9,083 nucleotides of DNA, from positions 1-9,083 of the forward strand of contig CAJOQI010000092.1 of the NCBI GenBank assembly GCA_905236895.1, read 5' to 3'. The translations under genes were made by a program, and so were the position numbers. Source of the stretch: an uncultured Peptostreptococcaceae bacterium (GTDB taxonomy: Bacteria; Bacillota; Clostridia; Peptostreptococcales; Anaerovoracaceae). Under the pieces are notes generated by a model, which did not search any database, was not told where the DNA came from, and saw only the letters and a list, made by a program, of their open reading frames with translations. This document shows, piece by piece, positions 1-6,166 of this stretch; the stretch's first letter is position 1; each line of letters opens with the position of its first letter.

Positions 1-1
1 A

Positions 2-811
2 ACACCACATGAAAATATAGCCCTTAGCGTTAAAAACCTTCACGTAAATATGCCCGGTGAAAAGGTTGAAGGTCTTGACTTTGATGTATACGAAGGAGAG
101 ATACTTGGAATAGGAGGTTTGGCAGGACAGGGTAAACTGGGAATTCCAAATGGTATCATGGGCCTTTATGAATCCTCGGGAGATGTGGAACTCTTCGGAA
201 AGAAATTAAAAGTAGGTGATACGGGAGCTGCCCTTAAAGACGGAATTGCAATGGTTTCGGAAGACAGAAAAGGTGTAGGCCTTCTTTTGGATCAATCCAT
301 AGAGGATAATATCGTTTTCAATGCAATGCAGGTTAGAGGGGATTATTTAAGAAAAATTGGTCCCTTCACATTAAAAAACGCAAACGAGATCCGTAGCATT
401 GCCGAAACAATGATTAAAGATTTGGATATTAGATGCACCGGACCTACCCAGTTTGCCGGCACTCTTTCGGGAGGTAACCAGCAAAAGGTATGCATTGCCA
501 GGGCACTTTGTTTGAATCCTCGTTTCCTCTTCGTATCGGAGCCAACCAGAGGTATAGATATCGGAGCAAAGAAGCTGGTACTTGAAACCATCGTTAAACT
601 TAACAGAGAACAGGGAATGACCGTTGTTCTTGTTTCTTCGGAACTCCAGGAACTGCGCAGCATCTCTGATCGTATTGCAATAGTATCGGAAGGTAAATTG
701 GTTGATATTCTTTCTCCGGATGCAGCAGATGCAGACTACGGTCTTGCTATGTCAGGCATCAAACCTTCCGAACAGAAAGATAAGGAGGAGGCGAGAAATG
801 ACAACCAATAA
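2..811 (+). CDS. Sugar-type ABC importer ATPase, C-terminal half (5' end outside window)
   Basis: This is the second nucleotide-binding domain of a duplicated ATPase of the RbsA/MglA class, which powers import through paired membrane permeases from the cytoplasmic face. The frame is open from base 2, so the protein continues upstream; the ATG at base 50 is internal. Counting from base 2, there is a degenerate P-loop (GLAGQGK, residues 39-45, without the usual GKS/T), the family's SEDRKGVG segment (86-93), an intact signature LSGGNQQKV (155-163), a Walker B region FLFVSEPTRGID (175-186) and a switch region with VSSELQEL in place of a histidine. Ser179 stands where Walker B normally has Asp, while the next Glu is kept. 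This suggests a weak or inactive second ATP site, as is common for the C-terminal half of this class. The stop lies 14 bases inside the next gene. The substrate could be a sugar or nucleoside; the binding protein is not in view. Confidence 0.9.
   Translation, partial: TPHENIALSVKNLHVNMPGEKVEGLDFDVYEGEILGIGGLAGQGKLGIPNGIMGLYESSGDVELFGKKLKVGDTGAALKDGIAMVSEDRKGVGLLLDQSIEDNIVFNAMQVRGDYLRKIGPFTLKNANEIRSIAETMIKDLDIRCTGPTQFAGTLSGGNQQKVCIARALCLNPRFLFVSEPTRGIDIGAKKLVLETIVKLNREQGMTVVLVSSELQELRSISDRIAIVSEGKLVDILSPDAADADYGLAMSGIKPSEQKDKEEARNDNQ
782..788 (+). promoter_or_regulatory. Ribosome binding site of permease 1
   Basis: AAGGAGG sits 9 bases before the ATG at 798 and inside the end of the ATPase gene. 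It decides the start: the open frame extends upstream to other ATGs (for example at 702), but those lie deep inside the ATPase gene and would add residues without the character of a signal or membrane segment. Confidence 0.85.
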
Positions 812-2537
812 AACAAAGAAATTGCTCGCCCTTGTGGTTTTGGTCTTAGCGGTTCTTCTCCTTGCCTTGGGAGTAATTAATATTCCCGGACAAAACGGCG
901 CTGCCGGAAAAAGCGTACTTGCTGATGCAAGAATAAAAGCCCTTTTAACCCATACCGCTGACCAGCTTGGAGTTGGAACTGATACATACTCCGGAAAGTC
1001 AACAAGCGGACTTAAAGGAGCTACGGACAAGTATATGGAAGTCCTTGAGGCCTACGGCTCACTTGAAGAAGAAGCTACAGCAAAGTATATCGAAGAACAT
1101 TACGAAGAAGCCAAGGCTGCCCTGGAAGCCGAGCAGCAGAAGCTTTTGGAGGAGGGTAAGGAAGTTCCGGAAAACCAAGAGGTTGAAGTGGATATGTCCG
1201 GATTTGAACCCACTGCTGAAATGTTGGCTGCTCAAGAAAAGGCAGATGAGGCTTTTAAGTCGGTTAAGAGTGAACTTAAAGGCTTGTTTCCATCTGCAGA
1301 TGATGCTTCTTTGGATAATCAGAAGGAAGGCATTCAAAAACTACTCTACCAGACGGATGATGATTTCTCCTCTCAGTTTAATCGTTACAAAGATGTAAGC
1401 GGAACCAAGCTGGGATTGAAAGAATATCTCTTGGTTCACGCTGACGATATTCTCTATGGAGGAATTGCATTGCTTTTCCTTGTTGCACTTTTGCTCTACA
1501 GCGAATGGCTTATCGGTAAACTGGGAATACCAAGGGTAATTATAGGAATGTTCTTTATACTCCTATGCTTTATGACCCTTTGGTACGATCTTTCCCTTCC
1601 TTCCTTGCTCAGCAATACTGTAGTAAGAATGGGAATGAATGCCATAATGGTACTTGCAATGGTTCCCGGTATCCAATGCGGTATCAGTCTTAACCTGGGT
1701 CTTCCAATAGGATTGGTTGCAGGCCTTATCGGCGGTCTTCTTACAATCGAACTGGAAATCCCCGGTGTGGCCGGTTTCCTCTTTGCAATCTTGGTTGGAG
1801 TTGTTATTGCAATTATCTCCGGATATCTATATGCTCAGCTCCTTAACCGCTTAAAAGGGGAGGAGATGTCCGTAACAACTTATGTTGGATTCTCCATCGT
1901 ATCCCTTATGTGTATTGCTTGGTTGGTGCTGCCCTTCAAGTCCCTTAAGCTCCGTTGGCCCTTGGGTACAGGACTAAGAAATACCATTGGACTGGACAAA
2001 ACCAATTTTAAGCATATCCTAAATGATTTCGGGGCTTTCAGCATAGGAGACTTCACCGTGCCTACGGGGCTTTTGCTCTTTGTTGCACTTTGTTGCTTCC
2101 TGGTGTGGCTCTTCTCACGCAGTAAAACAGGTGTTGCCATGCAGGCTGTGGGAAATAACCCCCGTTTTGCAGAAGCCGCAGGTATCAATGTAAACAAGAT
2201 GAGAGTAATAGGAACGGTGCTTTCCACAGTTCTTGGTGCCATTGGTATTCTGGTCTTCTCACAGAGCTACGGATTCATGCAGCTATATACAGCCCCAAGA
2301 CAGATGGGCTTTGTTGCTGCATCTGCCATCTTAATCGGTGGCGCCACAACCAGCAGATGTAAAATCAGCCATGTGCTTATCGGAACATTCCTTTTCCAGG
2401 GAGTTCTCACCCTAGGTATGCCGGTAGCCAATGTATTGGTTCCAGGGTCAACCATTTCAGAGACCTTGAGAATCCTTATATCCAACGGCATAATCCTGTA
2501 TGCGTTGACCAAGTCAGGAGGTGATTCCCGTGCGTAA
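798..2537 (+). CDS. ABC sugar-type permease with large extracytoplasmic N-terminal domain
   Basis: A 579-residue inner-membrane subunit of the importer whose ATPase precedes it. The start is set by the AAGGAGG at 782-788. A basic N-terminus (TNKTKK) leads into a hydrophobic helix at about 9-28, likely an uncleaved anchor. Residues about 30-215 are hydrophilic and rich in Glu, Lys and Ala, with probable coiled-coil stretches at about 78-122 and 140-163. By the positive-inside rule this part lies outside the membrane. From about 221 to 572 there are many hydrophobic helices of the BPD_transp_2 (PF02653) type. The segment AVGNNPRFAEAAGINVNKMR (450-469) matches the conserved cytoplasmic loop that contacts the ATPase, and ILIGGAT (511-517) is also typical. 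MglC/RbsC permeases are usually about 310-350 residues, so the extra length is mainly the N-terminal domain. Its role is unknown; it could contact the binding protein. The gene overlaps its neighbours by 14 and 8 bases. Substrate unresolved. Confidence 0.88.
   Translation: MTTNKTKKLLALVVLVLAVLLLALGVINIPGQNGAAGKSVLADARIKALLTHTADQLGVGTDTYSGKSTSGLKGATDKYMEVLEAYGSLEEEATAKYIEEHYEEAKAALEAEQQKLLEEGKEVPENQEVEVDMSGFEPTAEMLAAQEKADEAFKSVKSELKGLFPSADDASLDNQKEGIQKLLYQTDDDFSSQFNRYKDVSGTKLGLKEYLLVHADDILYGGIALLFLVALLLYSEWLIGKLGIPRVIIGMFFILLCFMTLWYDLSLPSLLSNTVVRMGMNAIMVLAMVPGIQCGISLNLGLPIGLVAGLIGGLLTIELEIPGVAGFLFAILVGVVIAIISGYLYAQLLNRLKGEEMSVTTYVGFSIVSLMCIAWLVLPFKSLKLRWPLGTGLRNTIGLDKTNFKHILNDFGAFSIGDFTVPTGLLLFVALCCFLVWLFSRSKTGVAMQAVGNNPRFAEAAGINVNKMRVIGTVLSTVLGAIGILVFSQSYGFMQLYTAPRQMGFVAASAILIGGATTSRCKISHVLIGTFLFQGVLTLGMPVANVLVPGSTISETLRILISNGIILYALTKSGGDSRA
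2516..2525 (+). promoter_or_regulatory. Strong ribosome binding site of permease 2
   Basis: AGGAGGTGAT is a ten-base match to the complement of the 16S rRNA 3' end. It overlaps the in-frame GTG at 2521, so that codon cannot be the start, and it places the real start at the GTG at 2530, 8 bases after AGGAGG. Confidence 0.85.
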
Positions 2538-3852
2538 AGACTTTGATATTAAATCCATATTGCGTAATAACGCGGTAACCATCATGTTCATTATTCTGAG
2601 TATCATCTGTCTTAAATATTCCGGACAGACGGTTCCCTATGTAATGTTTGAACTCTTTGGTCGACTGAGCAGAAACGCATTTATAGTTCTTGCCCTGATT
2701 CTTCCCATTGTGGCAGGTATGGGTATCAACTTCGCAATAACAATCGGTGCTATGGCTGCACAGATTGCTGCCCTCTGGGTGGTTGAATGGGGTATCGGAG
2801 GCCTTCCGGGGCTTTCGGTTGCTGCACTGATGACTATTCCTATTGCTGCCTTCTTTGGATACCTTATAGGTAATCTGCTTAATAAGATGAAGGGACAGGA
2901 AATGATAGGCGGACTTATCCTTGGTTATTTTGCCAACGGACTATATCAGCTATTGTTCCTCTTCATCTTCGGCAATCTTATTCCACTTAAGGCTCCCGGA
3001 TTGGTAATCAAAGGCTCCACAGGTGTAGCCAATACCATTGACCTTTCCACGGAAAGGGGATTCAAATACGCTTTGGACGGCATCTGGAGATTGCCCTTTG
3101 GTCCCGCTCTCTATATTGCTTGCGGAATCATCCTTGTAATCGCTGTATTGATGTTTTTCTTTAAGAAGATAGATAAAAAGAAACTGATTACTATTGTGGC
3201 TTCTTCTGCAGCAGCTTGCCTCCTGTATCAGCTTCCCTTTGTTAAGAATATCTTCTCAATGGTAAGCGTTCCAATGGTTACATTCATGGTAGTGGGACTT
3301 CTCTGTGTGTTTAATATCGTATTGATGAACACTCGTCTTGGACAGCAGTTCAGGGCGGTAGGCCAAAACAGAACCGTTGCCAATGCTTCCGGTATAAACG
3401 TAGACCGCACCAGACTTATTGCCATCGTAATATCAACGGTGCTGGCAGGCTGGGGACAGCTGATCTTCGTTCAGAATATGGGTTCATTCCAGACCTATGG
3501 TGCCCACGAGCAGGTAGGACTTTATGCAGGTGCAGCCATTCTGGTAGGTGGTGCATCAATTCGTAAGGCAAACAATACTCAGGCACTTCTGGGATGTATT
3601 CTTTTCCACCTTCTGTTCATCATGGCTCCGCCTGCAGGAAAGAACCTCTTTGGTGATGCTGCAATAGGTGAATACTTTAGAGTATTCATCTCATACGGCG
3701 TAATAGCCATGGCTCTGGTAATGCACGCTTGGCGCGGAATCCAGACTAAGAAGAAATCAAAGGACAAAGAGAGTGGGGAAGCTATCGAAGAATCCGGCGA
3801 ATCTGAAGATTCCGAAGATTCCGATGACCCATCTATTGTATTCCTAGGTTAA
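2530..3852 (+). CDS. ABC sugar-type permease, second subunit, with acidic C-terminal tail
   Basis: A 440-residue multi-helix membrane protein of the BPD_transp_2 (LivH/MglC-like) family, probably pairing with the upstream permease as a heterodimer above the duplicated ATPase. I place the start at GTG 2530 because the earlier GTG (2521) is part of the Shine-Dalgarno sequence. Hydrophobic helices begin at about residue 16 and continue to about 400. The ATPase-contact loop is seen at FRAVGQNRTVANASGINVDR (274-293), followed by the family's ILVGGASI (337-344). It lacks the large extracytoplasmic domain of its partner. A short charged interruption (FKKIDKKK, 211-218) separates central helices. After the last helix comes a basic patch (KKKSKDK, 407-413) and a Ser/Glu/Asp-rich tail (414-433), probably cytoplasmic. 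The gene overlaps the previous one by 8 bases and is followed by a terminator, so it closes the operon. Substrate not determined. Confidence 0.88.
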   Translation: MRKDFDIKSILRNNAVTIMFIILSIICLKYSGQTVPYVMFELFGRLSRNAFIVLALILPIVAGMGINFAITIGAMAAQIAALWVVEWGIGGLPGLSVAALMTIPIAAFFGYLIGNLLNKMKGQEMIGGLILGYFANGLYQLLFLFIFGNLIPLKAPGLVIKGSTGVANTIDLSTERGFKYALDGIWRLPFGPALYIACGIILVIAVLMFFFKKIDKKKLITIVASSAAACLLYQLPFVKNIFSMVSVPMVTFMVVGLLCVFNIVLMNTRLGQQFRAVGQNRTVANASGINVDRTRLIAIVISTVLAGWGQLIFVQNMGSFQTYGAHEQVGLYAGAAILVGGASIRKANNTQALLGCILFHLLFIMAPPAGKNLFGDAAIGEYFRVFISYGVIAMALVMHAWRGIQTKKKSKDKESGEAIEESGESEDSEDSDDPSIVFLG

Positions 3853-3885
3853 TCATAGCAGTACCGATTATATAGACAGTTGTTT

Positions 3886-3919
3886 GCCCCCTAAAGGGAA
3901 ATCCCAAAGGGGGCTTTTT
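3886..3919 (+). terminator. Intrinsic terminator after the ABC importer operon
   Basis: GCCCCCT (3886-3892) pairs perfectly with AGGGGGC (3908-3914). Inside, GGG (3896-3898) can pair with CCC (3903-3905) across a small A-rich internal loop, closing on an AAAT loop. Five T residues follow at 3915-3919. It begins 34 bases after the permease 2 stop and separates the two transcription units. Confidence 0.92.
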
Positions 3920-3955
3920 AATTATTAAATAACAATAATCCATCTTTTAATTCCA

Positions 3956-3984
3956 TTGAAATTTAGGGAAAAATCCTATATAAT
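3956..3984 (+). promoter_or_regulatory. Sigma-A type promoter for the PPOx-pgcA-alaS-ireB genes
   Basis: TTGAAA (3956-3961) and a perfect TATAAT (3979-3984) are separated by exactly 17 bases, the consensus spacing. Transcription would begin near 3991, leaving a leader of only about 26 bases before the ATG at 4017. That is too short for a riboswitch or T-box. The surrounding A/T-rich stretch (3915-3995) follows the terminator of the preceding operon. No operator-like inverted repeat is evident. Confidence 0.85.
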
Positions 3985-4003
3985 TTAATTTATGCAAAAA
4001 GAT

Positions 4004-4010
4004 AAGGAGA
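4004..4010 (+). promoter_or_regulatory. Ribosome binding site of the PPOx-like gene
   Basis: AAGGAGA ends 6 bases before the ATG at 4017 and supports that start. Confidence 0.75.
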
Positions 4011-4016
4011 TTCACT

Positions 4017-4493
4017 ATGTTTAGACCAATTGCCAGATTTAAGCAGGAAATATCCAGGGAAGAATGCATCCGGATTCTTAAAGAGGAATTGAGAGGTGTG
4101 CTTTCCGTAAACGGAGATGATGGCTATCCTTACGGAAGTCCAATTAATCATTGGTATAACGAGGAAGATGGCAATATCTATTTCCACGGAGGAAAGAAGG
4201 GCCATAAGATCGACGCCATGAAAAACTGCCCCAAAGCCTCCTTCTGCGTAATGGATAAGGGCTTTGTTAAGGAAGGAGAATGGGCCCTAAATATCAGAAG
4301 CGTAATAGTATTCGGAAAAATGGAGTTTATTGAAGACCAAGAAGAAGCTATGGAGATTACAAGAAAACTCAGTCTTAAATTCACCCCGGATCTGGAATAC
4401 ATAGAAGAAGAAATTAAGCACTCTGCTGCAGGAACCTTGGTTTATCGACTGGTTCCCCAGCATATTTGTGGAAAACTGGTAAACGAGTCCTAG
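4017..4493 (+). CDS. Pyridoxamine 5'-phosphate oxidase family (FMN-binding split barrel) protein
   Basis: A 158-residue soluble protein resembling the pyridoxamine-phosphate-oxidase-like family that includes NimA-type nitroimidazole-resistance proteins. These bind FMN (some members heme or F420) in a homodimeric split barrel. Visible family features are RGVLSV (26-31) in the first strand, YPYGSPINHWY (37-47), and IYFHGGKKGHKIDAMKNC (54-71). The last is the strand-turn-helix whose basic residues typically hold the FMN phosphate. SVIVFGKMEFIED (95-107) is the typical later barrel strand. The length fits the family (about 140-170). True PdxH enzymes are longer and carry a distinct C-terminal motif, so a role in vitamin B6 synthesis is unlikely. 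The physiological substrate is unknown; a general flavin reductase role is inference. It is the first gene after a strong promoter, and its stop lies 3 bases before the mutase ATG. Confidence 0.87.
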   Translation: MFRPIARFKQEISREECIRILKEELRGVLSVNGDDGYPYGSPINHWYNEEDGNIYFHGGKKGHKIDAMKNCPKASFCVMDKGFVKEGEWALNIRSVIVFGKMEFIEDQEEAMEITRKLSLKFTPDLEYIEEEIKHSAAGTLVYRLVPQHICGKLVNES

Positions 4494-4496
4494 ATT

Positions 4497-6152
4497 ATGA
4501 AGAGTTTTGATTCAATCAATACTGAATATGCCAGATGGCTTAAGGAAACCCAAAATGATGCCTCCATGCAGGACGAACTGAGGGCCCTCGAAGGAAATAG
4601 GGAAGCTTTGGCCGAAGCCTTCGGCTATGAGCTTTGTTTCGGTACATCAGGTATCCGTGGAATTATGGGGCCTGGTCCTTGTTGTCTGAATAAATACGTT
4701 GTTAGAAGAGCCACACAAGGTCTGGCAGACTATATCCATTCTCAGGCTTTGGATGCGCCGTCGGTTGTGATTTCCTATGACAGTCGCTATCATTCCAAGG
4801 AATTTGCGGAAGAGACCGCAAAGGTGCTTTCAGGAAACGACATCAAAGCTTGGATCTTCGATTCCATGACTCCCGTGCCAATTCTCACTTATGCCATAGG
4901 TCAATTAACCTGCGACTATGGCATAATGATTACAGCAAGCCATAATACGGGTATATATAACGGATATAAGGTGTATAATCGGGACGGTTATCAGGTTCTT
5001 TCTCCTGAGCCGGAGGCCATTCTTGATGCCATTTCCAAACTTGACTTCTTTTCCGGCATAAAAATGTCCGATAATAGGATTATCAGATTGAATGACGATA
5101 TTCCTCAGCGATTCATAAAAGAAGTTTTGGAACTGCAAGAAGGATGGATAAGCTCGGATATTAAGAATGATATCAAGATTATCTATACTCCCTTAAACGG
5201 AACCGGGAACAAATATGTTAGACAGCTTCTTTCGGAATCGGGCTTTAATAATGTCACCGTTGTTCACAGCCAGGAGAATCCCGACGGATCCTTTGCAACC
5301 TGCAAGACACCCAATCCGGAAAAGATTGCCGCCTATAACGAAGCCTTTAGGCTTATGGACGCAGAGGGAGGAGATGTAATTATCGCCACGGATCCCGACT
5401 CTGATAGGGTTGGAGCCGCTTTGATTCATAGTGGAACAAAGGTAAATCTTTCCGGAAATCAATTGGGGGTTCTCATCTTGGACTTCCTTTGTCATGTAAG
5501 GACCTTGAAGGAAGGAAAGAGTGTATATAGAAGCGTTGCTACCACACCCATGATTGATCTTCTTGCCAAGGAATACGGATTAAATCTTAAAACCACTTTG
5601 ACCGGATTCAAATATATAGGTGAAGCTATTTCCAAAATGATGCATAAAGGTGAGAGCAGCAATTTCTTCTGCGGAATTGAAGAAAGCAACGGATATCTCT
5701 TTTCACCTTTTATCAGGGACAAGGATGGAATAAGCTCTGCCCTAATAATCGCTTCAATGGTGGCTCTTTATAAGTCTCAGGGAATGGATCTTATAGACAG
5801 ACTTGAAGCCCTTGCCGAGAAATACGGAGAGTGCTATGAAAGGCCTCGTAATTATACCTTTGACGGCATAGCGGGTAAGGAAGCCATGGAGAAGATTATG
5901 ACATATTTCCGAGAAGAGGCTGTGGATACAATCGGTAATATTAAGATAGAAAAAAGAATAGATTATCTTACCGAAGAAACCGACTTCCCCAAGACCGATA
6001 TGATTGAATATCATTTGGAAGATGGAAGTAGGGCAATAGTTCGCCCCTCGGGAACGGAATCAAAGATAAAGGTCTATGCCTATCTTACAGCAAATAACTC
6101 TCCCATAATAGATGAGATTAACAGTATAATGAACCAATTCAAACTAAGTTAA
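4497..6152 (+). CDS. pgcA: Phosphoglucomutase/phosphomannomutase (alpha-D-phosphohexomutase)
   Basis: A 551-residue cytoplasmic enzyme that moves phosphate between C6 and C1 of hexose phosphates (glucose-6-P to glucose-1-P and/or the mannose pair), feeding UDP-glucose and envelope glycan precursors. All four family sites are visible. Domain 1 starts with GTSGIRG (49-55). The phosphoserine loop is TASHNTGIYNGYKVY (146-160) with catalytic Ser148. The Mg2+ loop is DPDSDR (299-304). The sugar-binding loop is EESNGYL (395-401), and the C-terminal phosphate-binding loop is RPSGTESK (516-523). The length matches the PgcA/PGM2-like group of Firmicutes (about 550-580) rather than the shorter GlmM (about 450). 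ATG 4497 follows the previous stop by only 3 bases and has no good Shine-Dalgarno sequence, suggesting translation by reinitiation. Small departures are SNG for the usual SYG in the sugar loop and TES for TEP in the phosphate loop. The preferred sugar cannot be read from sequence. Confidence 0.93.
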   Translation: MKSFDSINTEYARWLKETQNDASMQDELRALEGNREALAEAFGYELCFGTSGIRGIMGPGPCCLNKYVVRRATQGLADYIHSQALDAPSVVISYDSRYHSKEFAEETAKVLSGNDIKAWIFDSMTPVPILTYAIGQLTCDYGIMITASHNTGIYNGYKVYNRDGYQVLSPEPEAILDAISKLDFFSGIKMSDNRIIRLNDDIPQRFIKEVLELQEGWISSDIKNDIKIIYTPLNGTGNKYVRQLLSESGFNNVTVVHSQENPDGSFATCKTPNPEKIAAYNEAFRLMDAEGGDVIIATDPDSDRVGAALIHSGTKVNLSGNQLGVLILDFLCHVRTLKEGKSVYRSVATTPMIDLLAKEYGLNLKTTLTGFKYIGEAISKMMHKGESSNFFCGIEESNGYLFSPFIRDKDGISSALIIASMVALYKSQGMDLIDRLEALAEKYGECYERPRNYTFDGIAGKEAMEKIMTYFREEAVDTIGNIKIEKRIDYLTEETDFPKTDMIEYHLEDGSRAIVRPSGTESKIKVYAYLTANNSPIIDEINSIMNQFKLS

Positions 6153-6153
6153 C

Positions 6154-6158
6154 GGAGG
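6154..6158 (+). promoter_or_regulatory. Ribosome binding site that sets the alaS TTG start
   Basis: GGAGG lies 8 bases before the TTG at 6167, directly after the pgcA stop. No ATG or GTG in this frame lies at a comparable distance, and conserved AlaRS N-terminal sequence begins within a few codons, so TTG is the start. Confidence 0.85.
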
Positions 6159-6166
6159 AAAAGACT

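Noticed and set aside
967..1398. A 143-codon + strand frame, very rich in Lys and Arg, overlapping the extra domain of permease 1
   Set aside because: It is out of frame with a well-supported gene that has its own ribosome site, has no ribosome site of its own, and its basic composition is what a shifted reading of Glu/Lys/Ala-rich codons gives.
2521..2529. GTG at 2521 as the start of permease 2
   Set aside because: This GTG is part of the AGGAGGTGAT ribosome site; the GTG at 2530 has correct spacing.
4611..4625. Perfect inverted repeat GCCGAAG-C-CTTCGGC early in pgcA
   Set aside because: It is short, has no T-run, and encodes Ala-Glu-Ala-Phe-Gly in frame; chance within coding sequence explains it.
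6125..6130. TATAAT in the last codons of pgcA, 37 bases before alaS, as an internal promoter
   Set aside because: No -35-like hexamer is found at 16-18 bases upstream (bases near 6101-6108 read TCCCATAA), so support is only one hexamer. It could still be a weak promoter.
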